Made by a program: the position numbers and the translations under genes
Shown here: positions 1-10,199 of the stretch, in pieces
Position numbering within the stretch: position 1 is the stretch's first letter
How the letters are laid out: every line of letters starts with the position of its first letter
The notes under the pieces: generated by a model
Seen by the model: the letters and a program-made list of their open reading frames with translations, nothing else
Databases searched by the model: none
Told to the model about the DNA's origin: nothing
Source: an uncultured Prochlorococcus sp.
GTDB lineage: Bacteria; Cyanobacteriota; Cyanobacteriia; PCC-6307; Cyanobiaceae
Length of the DNA stretch: 64,000 nucleotides
Direction: 5' to 3'
NCBI GenBank assembly: GCA_902572075.1
Contig: CACGER010000003.1
Coordinates: 1-64,000, forward strand

Positions 1-127
1 CAAAAAGGGTATTAAGGATATGATTAGTTGGACATCAACACTTATTTAATTAAATAACTGCTTATTTTTTCTTTTTTTAACTTCATTTAATAATATAATG
101 CTTGAAGATTAATTTGATATTTCAATT

Positions 128-1081
128 TTGAAAAGATCAATTGCTATATGCATTCCATGCTTCAACGAAAGAAAAAACTTAGATGAGCTTTATTCTCGAA
201 TTCATAAAGTCCTAGAAGATCTTAAAGGTTATAATTTCTCGATAATTTTTGCAGATAACTGTTCGAAAGATACCTCCTTGGATTTCATTAAAGAATTAAT
301 GAAAAAAGATGAAAGGGTAGGATATATTTTAAATGTATCCAACTTTGGTTTTGTTAGGTCATCTGCAAATGTTCTTTTAGCCCCAGATGCTGATGCAAAC
401 ATTTTCTTGATGTCTGATCTTCAAGATCCGCCAGAGCTAATTCCGCAGTTAATTAAACAATGGGAGGAAACAGATAATTTGGTAATCTTTGCGGTTAGAA
501 GATCAAGCAAGGAAAATAAAATTCTTTTTTTTACAAAAAAAATATATTACGCGATATTATCAAAATTATCCGACCAAAAAATGGTTAAAGATACAACTGG
601 CTATGGCATTTACGATCGAAAAGTAATCAACAGTTTAAGAGATTCAATAGATTCTTATCCTTTTATAAAAGGTTTAGTTTGCGCGATAGGTTTTAAATGG
701 TCAACAATCAGCTACATTAGCGCGGAGAGGAAATCCGGTAAAAGTTCTGCTTCTTTATCATTTCTAATCGACTTTGGAGTTCTGGGAATTGTTACTTCTT
801 CAAGAAAACCTATGAGAATAATAACTTTTCTTGGATTAACACTTGGCTGCTTAGCAATAATATTTTCTTTAATAGTCATAATAACGAAAGTACTTTTTTG
901 GACCAAATTTGCCTTTGGTGTTGCAATGATCTCTGTTACAAACTTATTATTTGCAGGGACTATATTATTCGCTTTAGGAATCATAGGAGAATATATTGGT
1001 TTTATTAATCAAAGATCATTAAAATTACCTTTGGTTATTGAGAGGGAAAGAAGTAATGTGCCCTCTAATCAGATAAAATAA
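128..1081 (+). CDS. family 2 glycosyltransferase, DPM1/GtrB-like with C-terminal TM helices
   Basis: ORF 317 aa; N-term IAICIPCFNERKNLDELY, LMSDLQDPPELIPQ, two C-terminal hydrophobic helices. Confidence 0.85.
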   Translation: MKRSIAICIPCFNERKNLDELYSRIHKVLEDLKGYNFSIIFADNCSKDTSLDFIKELMKKDERVGYILNVSNFGFVRSSANVLLAPDADANIFLMSDLQDPPELIPQLIKQWEETDNLVIFAVRRSSKENKILFFTKKIYYAILSKLSDQKMVKDTTGYGIYDRKVINSLRDSIDSYPFIKGLVCAIGFKWSTISYISAERKSGKSSASLSFLIDFGVLGIVTSSRKPMRIITFLGLTLGCLAIIFSLIVIITKVLFWTKFAFGVAMISVTNLLFAGTILFALGIIGEYIGFINQRSLKLPLVIERERSNVPSNQIK

Positions 1082-1204
1082 ATAATTGATACCCAAGTAT
1101 AAAAAGTTTTAAATTAAGTTTTTGAAGTTAATTTAATAAATATAATTGCTAGTTAAATTTTTAATTATTTAAAGCTTTGATCCTATTTATATTTTACTCA
1201 TATC

Positions 1205-2317
1205 ATGCGATCAACTAAAAAAAAAGATAAACCGAATATATCTATCCTGCTTATAAAAAATGAAAAATTCAAGAATTTAAATATCTTATTAAATAAGATA
1301 AATAATTTTCAAAAGCTTTTTAATATTGAGATTATTATTTTAAGCATTGATACTGAATTTCCAGTAATAGAAGGAAATTCATCTCTCAAGAATAAAAAAA
1401 TTAAACTAATTAATAAAATAAAAAAATCAGAACTTTTAAATTCAATAAAAAAATTAATAATTGAATCATCATCAGAATTAATAGCTGTAATGGAAGGCGA
1501 TGGTCAATATGACCCAAATTCACTGATAAGCGCCTTTGATAAGTTAATCAAAAATAATCTAGATTTAGTATTAGGCAGCCGATTTAACTATAGTTCTGAA
1601 ATAAAAGGCTTAAACAAGACAAGAAAAAAAATTTCTAAAATCACCAACAAACTTGGAAAGTATTGTCTTTCTAACAAATATTCACACATTACAGACTGCA
1701 TGACAGGTTTCTTTGTATTAAGGCAGACTGTATGTAAAAGATTAATTAATAAGATTGAAATTGATGGATTTAATTTTATCTTTGAATTTCTTGCAATTAG
1801 TAAAGGAAATCTATCAATTGGAGAAATACCTCTTATCTTAGATGCCAATTTAAACGATAAAACTAAAATCGAATTGCCAATTTTATGGAATTTTGTAATT
1901 TCAATATTGCATAATTTAAGTTTTAAATTACTTCCGCGCCGAGCTATAAGTTTTGGGCTCATAGGCATCAGTGGAATAATTATTCAATTATCTATTACTT
2001 ACTTTTTAATGAGTATCAAGAACTTAGACTTTGAACAAGTTATTTTTTTTTCAATATTAGTTTCTGCAACATCAAACTTTTTGATTAATAACTCTTTAAC
2101 ATTTAGATCAAATAAATTAAGGGGGAATTTACTATTAATTGGATTAATAAGATTTCTTTTCATTACATCCATACCATTAATTGCGAATTTTGCGCTAACA
2201 ACAGCTTTTTATACATATATTTTGGGAAATGCATTTTGGGCACAAATATTTGGAATAGCTATTTGTTTTATATGGAATTACATAGCATCTACTAAATTTG
2301 TGTGGAAAAAGACTTGA
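1205..2317 (+). CDS. GT2-like glycosyltransferase domain fused to GtrA-like membrane domain
   Basis: MEGDGQYDPNSL and LVLGSRF (GT2/DPM-like), then RAISFGLIGISGIIIQLSITYF...FIWNYIASTKFVWK (GtrA-like). Confidence 0.75.
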   Translation: MRSTKKKDKPNISILLIKNEKFKNLNILLNKINNFQKLFNIEIIILSIDTEFPVIEGNSSLKNKKIKLINKIKKSELLNSIKKLIIESSSELIAVMEGDGQYDPNSLISAFDKLIKNNLDLVLGSRFNYSSEIKGLNKTRKKISKITNKLGKYCLSNKYSHITDCMTGFFVLRQTVCKRLINKIEIDGFNFIFEFLAISKGNLSIGEIPLILDANLNDKTKIELPILWNFVISILHNLSFKLLPRRAISFGLIGISGIIIQLSITYFLMSIKNLDFEQVIFFSILVSATSNFLINNSLTFRSNKLRGNLLLIGLIRFLFITSIPLIANFALTTAFYTYILGNAFWAQIFGIAICFIWNYIASTKFVWKKT

Positions 2318-2453
2318 ATAATTACTAATAACTTGAAGTAATTCTTAGTAAGAGATATTTTATAAATAATAAATTAAACGTATATCAAGTTTAAAAAATA
2401 TAAAAATTGATTTTTAAATTTAATGATAAATTTAACAATAAATATATCTAAAA

Positions 2454-3827
2454 ATGAAAATTAATAGATACCTCTTTTTTTTTATCTTTTCAACGCCAGT
2501 AATTATTTTTCAGGCAGCATTAGTTTGCAAACTATACTATATGTTCAATTATAGTATTAATACTTTTATTATTTTTTCTCAGGCCTTAATATCTGCAATT
2601 TTCTCTTCATATTTGCTAAAAGCTGCCATTTTAAAAATTTTAAGCAATGAAAAAATTGATGGAATGTTTACTAATATAAAAAATGAATATAAATCAATAA
2701 AATTTACTGCTTTTTATTGTTTAGTTTCGATATTACTGATATTTGTAGCTAGTAGGAATGGAGTCATGGACTATAAAGCTTATTTAAATCATTGGTCAAT
2801 TATTAATCAAGGATTGGATCCTTGGATTGGAACAGATAATGCTTACTTACCAATCCATAATGTTTTTGCCCCATTAGCAGCTATAAACAATTCCTTACCA
2901 AAATTTATATTCGTTTGTATATTTGCAATTCCAATGTATTTATCTTCAATATCTCCCTTAAATTTTAAAAGAGAATTAGATACTTTTTCAAAAATAAAAA
3001 TATTTTCAGTATTTGCTTTTTCACCATTTTGTCTCCTAACCATTGCATATTATGGACTTAATGATACTCCAGTAGCTGGTTTAATAGTTTTATCTTTATA
3101 TCTATCTTTATCCAAAAATACAAAACAAAATAGCTTACTGTCTGGGATATCTCTCGCTTTAGCAACGATGATTAAAGTCTACCCAGTCTTCATTGCTCCA
3201 TTATTTATCTTAAGGAAAAAAAGAATTGATATTAATTTTTTGACTTCTTATTTTTTATCAATAATTAGTATATTATTCACTTCAATAATTGTTTGGGGCA
3301 ATTCAACCCTGAACCCAATATTGTATGCGGCCGAGAGGCATTCTAAGCATCTCTCTTTCTTTAATTTCTTCAGAAGAATTGTAGGAATTAATCTTGATGA
3401 ATATAGTTTATTCGCGATGGGTTTAGTATTACTTATCGCACTATTTTTCATATATAAATATAAGATCGATCTTTTACCAGCAGTCATATTAACTTTGGCT
3501 TTAGCGTTTACTTTTTATAAAGTAGGACATCCGCAATTCTTTCTTTTCTTCTTTGGTGTTTCGCCAATGACGATTAGATATATTTACGATAAAAAATTAA
3601 TTAAAAATGGAAGATTATTTATTTCTTTTTTAATGTGGATTTGTTTTTTGAATTTTTATCAAACTTTTTATGCACTTGCATGTCATATGTTTCACGGTTT
3701 ACCCAATTATTTAAGAGGACTGGGATCTTTACCTTATATTTTATTTTCAATATTAATGTTAATAGAGATTGTTAAATTACTTAAAAAAGATCCAAAAGCT
3801 TTATCTTCAAAAAGTATTTCTTATTAA
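2454..3827 (+). CDS. polytopic membrane protein, probable lipid-linked-sugar glycosyltransferase (GT87/DUF2029-like)
   Basis: 457 aa, many TM segments; context of glycosyltransferases. Confidence 0.55.
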   Translation: MKINRYLFFFIFSTPVIIFQAALVCKLYYMFNYSINTFIIFSQALISAIFSSYLLKAAILKILSNEKIDGMFTNIKNEYKSIKFTAFYCLVSILLIFVASRNGVMDYKAYLNHWSIINQGLDPWIGTDNAYLPIHNVFAPLAAINNSLPKFIFVCIFAIPMYLSSISPLNFKRELDTFSKIKIFSVFAFSPFCLLTIAYYGLNDTPVAGLIVLSLYLSLSKNTKQNSLLSGISLALATMIKVYPVFIAPLFILRKKRIDINFLTSYFLSIISILFTSIIVWGNSTLNPILYAAERHSKHLSFFNFFRRIVGINLDEYSLFAMGLVLLIALFFIYKYKIDLLPAVILTLALAFTFYKVGHPQFFLFFFGVSPMTIRYIYDKKLIKNGRLFISFLMWICFLNFYQTFYALACHMFHGLPNYLRGLGSLPYILFSILMLIEIVKLLKKDPKALSSKSISY

Positions 3828-4146
3828 AAATTTTTACTAGAAATTTTTTGAATTTATAATTTTCTTCAGAAAACATTCAGAACATTAAAAATAACTGAAT
3901 TGGAATGAAAAAGTCTGGTTATAAGATTTGCCGATAAAAAATTAGAATACAAAAAGTTTTGAATATGATTTTTAAAGACTTTGAAGGTTTGCCAGAAAAA
4001 ATTAATGAATGAGAAAAATATAAAAATCAAAATTTTAGTTTTAAACTTCCAATCCCAAGACTAATAAATTCATCTAGAGACAGAAACCCCTTGGCATTTA
4101 AATTCAAGAAAAATAATTAATATAAATGTCTTCATTAAATTAACTC

Positions 4147-5553
4147 TTAAACTATATACCCCTCTTTTATAATTGCCCTTAATCCGGATAATAGTATCCA
4201 AAATACAATGGAAATTCTTCCATCGTAGTATTGAACATCTACAAGTTGAGATGCAACTAATAATATCGTCGATGCCCACCATGCCCTATTGAAATTAGTA
4301 ATGCTATTACAAACTTTTAATTTATTGAATCGGATTACAATAAAACTTTTGATAATCAGAAAAAGTATAAAAAAGATAATAATAGACGCCAAAATTAAGC
4401 CATAATTAAACGCTAACTCCAAAAACAAATTGTGAGTGTGACCAACCCAGTTGTTTAATTCTAGAGTTAATTCATTTTTAGAAATATAAACCAATGGGAA
4501 TAATCCTGCACCTACACCAAATAATGGTTTTAACTTTATAAAATTTATTGCACTCGACCAAATGTCAGATCTTAATTCTCTAGATGGATTTTCCAAAAGT
4601 TTCTGCTGAGAAAAATCATTAATTATTTGTTCAGGTATTAGTTGCTGTATTGATGATTGATAATCTGTATTTGCAAAAAATATTATTAATAAATTCGAAA
4701 ATAAAAAAAATAGTAAAAATAATATAGTTATTAATAAACTCATTTCAAATGTTGCTGGTATGGATAATACTAATAGGCCTAAAGCTGCTCTAGATTTGGA
4801 GAGGACTGTCAGAATAACTATCGATATTAAAAAACTTAGTGCAAAAATTTTTTGATATCTTTTTTCGTATTTTTGAATTGATAAAAATATAGAAAATGGT
4901 AATAATATTAAAAGCCAACATCCAAGGTAATTTGGATTATTAAAAATACTTGTCACTCCTAATTCTCCAAGTGGTTTGATTGAATATTGATACCAAGTAA
5001 TTAATCCATTAAATAATCTATAAGGCCCAGAAAGTGAAATAGGCATATTAAATTTGAATAAAAAAAACTGGTAAAAACCACTTATAAAAATTGGGAAAGA
5101 ACCCGAAATAAGTAAAATTGAAAATTCTTTCCTTAATTTTGTATTTGAGAGATAATTTCCAATTGATGAGAATATATAGAAAAAAGGAATCCAATTCGCA
5201 ATGTCAAGTAAAAATTGGATTTTATTTTCAAATCTCATATCTGGGATTTGGTTATTTAAGAAAAAATTTGATATTGCAGTTATTAAAATTAATATGCCTG
5301 AGAGGAATAATGGGTAATTGTAGTAGTCTTGAAAAAAATTAATCTTTTTGCTCCTAGTATTAATGATTAAAGCAATGATTAGAAATATAGTTGATATACT
5401 GAAAGCACTTGGTAATAAGAAGACTCCAATTCTAAAAAAATTTATTCCATTTAAATTTTCATTAGATTGCGTAAAAAGCTTTTTGAATTTTTTTATAGAA
5501 ATAAAAGGAAAATTCACAAAATTTATTAGAAGATATATAAACGTTAGTCTCAT
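4147..5553 (-). CDS. O-antigen ligase/polymerase family membrane protein
   Basis: Multiple TM helices; FGVGAGLFPLVY ... VGHTHNLFLELAFNYGL typical of Wzy_C/WaaL family. Confidence 0.8.
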   Translation of the reverse strand: MRLTFIYLLINFVNFPFISIKKFKKLFTQSNENLNGINFFRIGVFLLPSAFSISTIFLIIALIINTRSKKINFFQDYYNYPLFLSGILILITAISNFFLNNQIPDMRFENKIQFLLDIANWIPFFYIFSSIGNYLSNTKLRKEFSILLISGSFPIFISGFYQFFLFKFNMPISLSGPYRLFNGLITWYQYSIKPLGELGVTSIFNNPNYLGCWLLILLPFSIFLSIQKYEKRYQKIFALSFLISIVILTVLSKSRAALGLLVLSIPATFEMSLLITILFLLFFLFSNLLIIFFANTDYQSSIQQLIPEQIINDFSQQKLLENPSRELRSDIWSSAINFIKLKPLFGVGAGLFPLVYISKNELTLELNNWVGHTHNLFLELAFNYGLILASIIIFFILFLIIKSFIVIRFNKLKVCNSITNFNRAWWASTILLVASQLVDVQYYDGRISIVFWILLSGLRAIIKEGYIV

Positions 5554-5671
5554 TTAATATACCCAGTTCAGTTGTTATGTCGATTTATCAATTGGGTTAA
5601 ATTTATAATTTCAAAAGAATTTTTTTATTGAATATAATTTAATGTCAAGTTGCAAAATTAATTTTAATTTA

Positions 5672-5745
<74 letters not shown>

Positions 5746-5909
5746 AATAAAAATCCTGAAAAAATATTCAGAATAATCATTATTTTATAGGAATTTCGTT
5801 TTTAGTTTTACTAACTCCACTTAAGATTTTACTGATAAATATGAATTCAAACAAGATTATTTTAAATTTGTTATTTCAAAAATTATATTTGTACAAAATA
5901 AAGAGTCTG

Positions 5910-7367
5910 CTAAAGATCTTTTTTCCTTCCATAGATATCTTCGAACCTTACAATATCGTCCTCTCCAAGATATTTACCATTTTGCACTTCTATTATTATT
6001 AATTTCTCGTTACCTGGATTAGATAGTCTATGTTTAGCCTGAATAGGAACATATATACTTTCGTTCTGATTTAAGATGCTTTCGTGGTTATTAATTTCAA
6101 CTTTTGCAGTGCCATCAACAATTATCCAATGCTCAGTTCTATGAAAATGCATCTGTAAAGATAGACTTGCACCTGGATTAACTTCTAATTTTTTTACTTG
6201 CCAAGTAGTTCCATTAGAAATCGAAGTATAACTTCCCCAGGGCCTGTATATTTTTTTATTTACTTTTCCTTCTGAAATATTTTTTCTCTCTAGATCCTCC
6301 ACTATATACTTCACTTTTTGAGCTGATTTTTTATTAATTACCAGTACGGCATCATCAGTTTCAATTACTATAAGATCTTCTAGTCCTAGACCCACAAGTA
6401 ATCTTTTTTCACTCCTTAAATAGCATCCATGAGATTCCATCAGTAGAACGTCCCCTTTAGTGGAGTTCCTTTCATGGTCTTTTGTAGAATTCTCCCAAAC
6501 AGATTCCCAATTACCAATATCACTCCATCCAGCATTTAGCCTAACTACAGTGCCTTTATCCGTTTTTTCCATTATTGCAATATCGATTGGTACATTTGGA
6601 CATTCTTTAAAAACTTCCTTATTTAATCTAAGGAAATCAAGATCACTTTCAGCACTTGCAATCGATTTCTTGCAAATATCAATTACTGCAGGAGCAAATT
6701 TATTTAGTTCTGTAATAATAGTTGATGCTTTAAATAGAAAAATTCCACTATTCCAAGTAAATAAGTTGCTTTTTATAAATTGGTTAGCATTTTCTTCTTT
6801 AGGTTTCTCTATAAATCTTTTTATAGAGCTTGATTTATTTAAATTTGTTAGTTCTTCTAATGATTCAATATATCCATAGCCAGTTTCTGGACATGTTGGC
6901 ACTACACCAAAAGAGACAATTCTTCCTTTTTTTGCTTGTTTTAATCCTTCAATAATGCTTGAGGTAAACTCTTTAGTATCTTTAATAATATGATCTGAAG
7001 AAAGTATAAGTAGGGCTGGATCATGTTTTTCTCGATTTAACATAATTGCTGCTAGGGCTATTGCAGGAGCTGTATTTTTACCTATTGGCTCCAAAATTAT
7101 TGATTTTGGCACTACACTTATCTTCAACATTTGTTCTGCAACCAAGAATCTTTGTGATTCATTACAAATTATTATTGGAGGCTCTAAGTTTTCTAAATGA
7201 TTTAATCTTAGATAGGTATTCTGCAATAGTGAAAACTCGTTCTCTTCATTTAATTCTAAATATTGTTTTGGGTAACATTCTCTTGATAAAGGCCAAAGTC
7301 TTGAACCCTTACCTCCAGATAAAATTACAGGCTGCAATTTTATATCCGAATTTAAAATCTCTATCAT
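5910..7367 (-). CDS. manC: mannose-1-phosphate guanylyltransferase / mannose-6-phosphate isomerase
   Basis: PVILSGGKGSRLWPLSRECYPKQYL; FIEKPKEENA; C-terminal cupin RPWGSYTSI...MHFHRTEHWIIV. Confidence 0.93.
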   Translation of the reverse strand: MIEILNSDIKLQPVILSGGKGSRLWPLSRECYPKQYLELNEENEFSLLQNTYLRLNHLENLEPPIIICNESQRFLVAEQMLKISVVPKSIILEPIGKNTAPAIALAAIMLNREKHDPALLILSSDHIIKDTKEFTSSIIEGLKQAKKGRIVSFGVVPTCPETGYGYIESLEELTNLNKSSSIKRFIEKPKEENANQFIKSNLFTWNSGIFLFKASTIITELNKFAPAVIDICKKSIASAESDLDFLRLNKEVFKECPNVPIDIAIMEKTDKGTVVRLNAGWSDIGNWESVWENSTKDHERNSTKGDVLLMESHGCYLRSEKRLLVGLGLEDLIVIETDDAVLVINKKSAQKVKYIVEDLERKNISEGKVNKKIYRPWGSYTSISNGTTWQVKKLEVNPGASLSLQMHFHRTEHWIIVDGTAKVEINNHESILNQNESIYVPIQAKHRLSNPGNEKLIIIEVQNGKYLGEDDIVRFEDIYGRKKDL

Positions 7368-7516
7368 ATTTCTAAAATTTATTGAACTTATTTTATCTTG
7401 TTTATCCTAATTCTAAAATTACCATTAATCATATTTTTAAAAATTAAACTATACTTTTCATTATTTAGAAAGTAATAAAAACTATATAATAAAATAAATT
7501 AATTAAAATAAAATTT

Positions 7517-8176
7517 GTGTCTAAGAAGGTTTCTGAACTACAAAAAAAACAAATAAAAGACTTATTTATTCAAGGCATTTCAATTTTAGAAATATCAAAA
7601 AACTTTCAATTTTCTACACAAACAATAACAAGACAGTTGAAGGTAATTTTGGGAGAAATTGAATTTAATAAATTTAAAAAAAAATTATCCATTTATAAAA
7701 AGACAAAAAAATATGGAGGTGTCATTCATTCAGAAAAAGAAGATTCTTTTAAAGAGGAAGCAAATATCAAAGAAATTGATAAGTATAAAGCTGATGAGAG
7801 TTTTTCTGAGCAATCTTTTTTTGAAGTACCTCCATTGCTTGATGAATTGATGCCAGAAAAACAAAAGGACTTATCATCAGTACCAATTTCGGAAATAAAA
7901 TTGCCTAAATTGGTATACATGATAGTTGATAGAAAAATAGAGTTAGAGATAAAACTGCTAAAAGACTTCCCATTATGGCATTTTCTTTCTGAAAATGATT
8001 TAAATAGAAAAACTATAGAAATTTTTGATGATTTGAAAGTGGCAAAGCGGGCTTGCACTAAAGATCAAAAAGTTATAAAAGTTCCTAATACGGATGTATT
8101 TAAAATTACAGCACCCATTCTTTTAACTAAAGGTATAACAAGAATAGTAAAGGCAGATCAGTTAATTGCTCTTTAA
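7517..8176 (+). CDS. conserved hypothetical with N-terminal helix-turn-helix-like segment
   Basis: GTG start; IKDLFIQGISILEISKNFQFSTQTITRQLKVILG resembles HTH. Confidence 0.6.
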   Translation: MSKKVSELQKKQIKDLFIQGISILEISKNFQFSTQTITRQLKVILGEIEFNKFKKKLSIYKKTKKYGGVIHSEKEDSFKEEANIKEIDKYKADESFSEQSFFEVPPLLDELMPEKQKDLSSVPISEIKLPKLVYMIVDRKIELEIKLLKDFPLWHFLSENDLNRKTIEIFDDLKVAKRACTKDQKVIKVPNTDVFKITAPILLTKGITRIVKADQLIAL

Positions 8177-8178
8177 AG

Positions 8179-8403
8179 TTACTTTTCTTCTTTTAGTGTA
8201 TTCATTAATGGCAATGTAAAACCTATTAGAGAGCCGCTTATAAAGCTTGTTCCTACAATAAAACTTATAGGTAGATTTATGGTATTAGTAAATAGTAAAT
8301 TAATTGCAGTTTTCCTTGAACTATTTTGTATACCAATCATCAGAATTAAGAATAGAGAAAAATTATAAATACTCCCTAAAACTATCTTTTTAATTTTTAT
8401 CAT
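8179..8403 (-). CDS. small membrane protein, hypothetical
   Basis: 74 aa ORF, two hydrophobic stretches. Confidence 0.5.
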   Translation of the reverse strand: MIKIKKIVLGSIYNFSLFLILMIGIQNSSRKTAINLLFTNTINLPISFIVGTSFISGSLIGFTLPLMNTLKEEK

Positions 8404-8427
8404 GATATTTACTCAATTATATATTTA

Positions 8428-9291
8428 CTACTTTAAATTATAGATAAGATTTTTTTTAAGGCCGAATTTTTTTGCTAGATATTTTGAGGCAGAAGTTAAA
8501 CTTATTCCTGAATAGATTAATTCATTCAGCTCTTTTTTAAGGAAAGCAATGTCAATATCTGAATTTTCCAATTTATTAGTTCCGTTTATTATTAATGTTA
8601 TTTCACCAAATATCTCTTTATCTTGGAAGAAATTAATAACTTTATCAATATCATTGCCAATATGCTCCTCAAATTTTTTTGTTAACTCTCTAGAAACTTG
8701 AATTTCCCTATCTCCACCGCAATGTTTTTTTAATTCCTCTAAAAGTTTTTTTATACGGTGGGGAGACTCATATAATATTGTAGTCTTTTCAGTTTTGCTA
8801 ATTTCAAAAAGTATTTTTTCTCTGTCTTTTTTCTTCCTAGGCAAAAATCCCTCAAAGATAAAACTAGAGGCATTCATTCCACTTGTTACAAGAGCTGTCA
8901 ATGCAGCACAAGGGCCTGGGATACATATAATATCTATACTATTTAATTTTGCGATTTTCACAAGATCTTCTCCAGGATCGCAAATGCTTGGCATGCCAGC
9001 ATCACTAACTAATGCAACAGATTCACCTGATTTAAGATAGTTAATTATTTGCGGAATTCTTTCAAATGAGTTTATCTTATTAAAACTGATTAGTTTGTTA
9101 CTTATTTTAAACCGGCTCATAATCTTTTTCGTTTGCCTTGTGTCTTCACAAGCAATTAATGATACATTCTTAAGGATATTTAAGGCTCTAAAGGATATAT
9201 CATCCAAATTACCTATTGGAGTTCCAACAATATATAAAACTTTTTTCTCAGGTTCTAGACCTCTATGAGAGAATGAAGAATTAATGCTCAT
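8428..9291 (-). CDS. rsmI: 16S rRNA (cytidine1402-2'-O)-methyltransferase
   Basis: LYIVGTPIGNLDDISFRAL, CEDTRQTKK, SDAGMPSICDPGEDLV, IPGPCAALTALVTSG. Confidence 0.95.
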   Translation of the reverse strand: MSINSSFSHRGLEPEKKVLYIVGTPIGNLDDISFRALNILKNVSLIACEDTRQTKKIMSRFKISNKLISFNKINSFERIPQIINYLKSGESVALVSDAGMPSICDPGEDLVKIAKLNSIDIICIPGPCAALTALVTSGMNASSFIFEGFLPRKKKDREKILFEISKTEKTTILYESPHRIKKLLEELKKHCGGDREIQVSRELTKKFEEHIGNDIDKVINFFQDKEIFGEITLIINGTNKLENSDIDIAFLKKELNELIYSGISLTSASKYLAKKFGLKKNLIYNLK

Positions 9292-9294
9292 TTC

Positions 9295-10197
9295 GTGGAG
9301 AAATTACCATCAGGCGTAGATATTAATAATCTTATCTCTGATCTTAGGATTTTAAGTTGGGAAGCAGCAGATATTTTGATTTACTATTCTCAAAAAATGA
9401 AAATTCACAGTAATAAAGAAAAAATAATTCAAAATACTAATCTTGATGATCCAGTAACAATTGCAGATTTAAGTGTAAATGATTTAATTATCCATAGAAT
9501 AAATCAAAATTATAAAAATATTAATTGGGATATTTTGAGTGAAGAAAATGTAAAAATTTCATCAGAAATTTTTGATGGTAAGTCTGATTGGATCTGGGTT
9601 CTTGATCCCCTGGACGGAACTAAGGACTTTATACAAGGCACAGGTAACTATGCTATGCATTTAGCACTTAACTATAAACAAAAGCCTCATATTGGTTTTG
9701 TTTTGATCCCAGAGAAAAATCAATTATGGATCACTGATGGAGAGAAAACTTGGTGTGAAAAAAGAGATGGATCAATATATAAACCAATTGTCTTAAAGAG
9801 TAAAAAACTTCAAGAAATGACTTTAGTAACAAGTAAAAATCATGGAAATGAAATTTTGCAAAATTTAATTAAGAAAATTAATTTCAACAAAGTCGAAATA
9901 ATGGGAAGCATTGGCTGCAAATTAGCATCTATAGTCAGGGGAGATAGTGATATTTATATCTGCCTAAGTTTGCCAGGGAAAAGCTCTCCAAAAGATTGGG
10001 ATTTTGCCGCACCAGAATCTATTCTGAAGGCAGCTGGCGGTGCAATTACAAATTTAGATAATGAAGAACTAATCTACGGACAAACTTGTTTTGAGCAGGG
10101 GGGAATTATAGTTGCCACAAATAACAAGAAAACTCACGGAAGTATTTGCTTTGAAATAAGGAAAATAATTGAGGATTATGGAATTTATCCTCTTTAG
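9295..10197 (+). CDS. cysQ: 3'(2'),5'-bisphosphate nucleotidase / inositol monophosphatase family
   Basis: WVLDPLDGTKDFIQG, GSIGCKLASIVRGDSDIYI, KDWDFAAPESILKAAGG; GTG start. Confidence 0.88.
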   Translation: MEKLPSGVDINNLISDLRILSWEAADILIYYSQKMKIHSNKEKIIQNTNLDDPVTIADLSVNDLIIHRINQNYKNINWDILSEENVKISSEIFDGKSDWIWVLDPLDGTKDFIQGTGNYAMHLALNYKQKPHIGFVLIPEKNQLWITDGEKTWCEKRDGSIYKPIVLKSKKLQEMTLVTSKNHGNEILQNLIKKINFNKVEIMGSIGCKLASIVRGDSDIYICLSLPGKSSPKDWDFAAPESILKAAGGAITNLDNEELIYGQTCFEQGGIIVATNNKKTHGSICFEIRKIIEDYGIYPL

Positions 10198-10199
10198 TT

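Noticed and set aside
1588-1968. Minus-strand 126-aa ORF
   Set aside because: Shadow of the GT2-GtrA gene; composition not protein-like.
3831-4146. Possible degraded gene between convergent genes
   Set aside because: Only very short frames (for example MIFKDFEGLPEKINE); no recognisable remnant.
6460-6879. Plus-strand 139-aa ORF
   Set aside because: Shadow of manC.
7726-8058. Minus-strand 110-aa ORF
   Set aside because: Antisense to the 7517-8176 HTH-like protein; no independent support.
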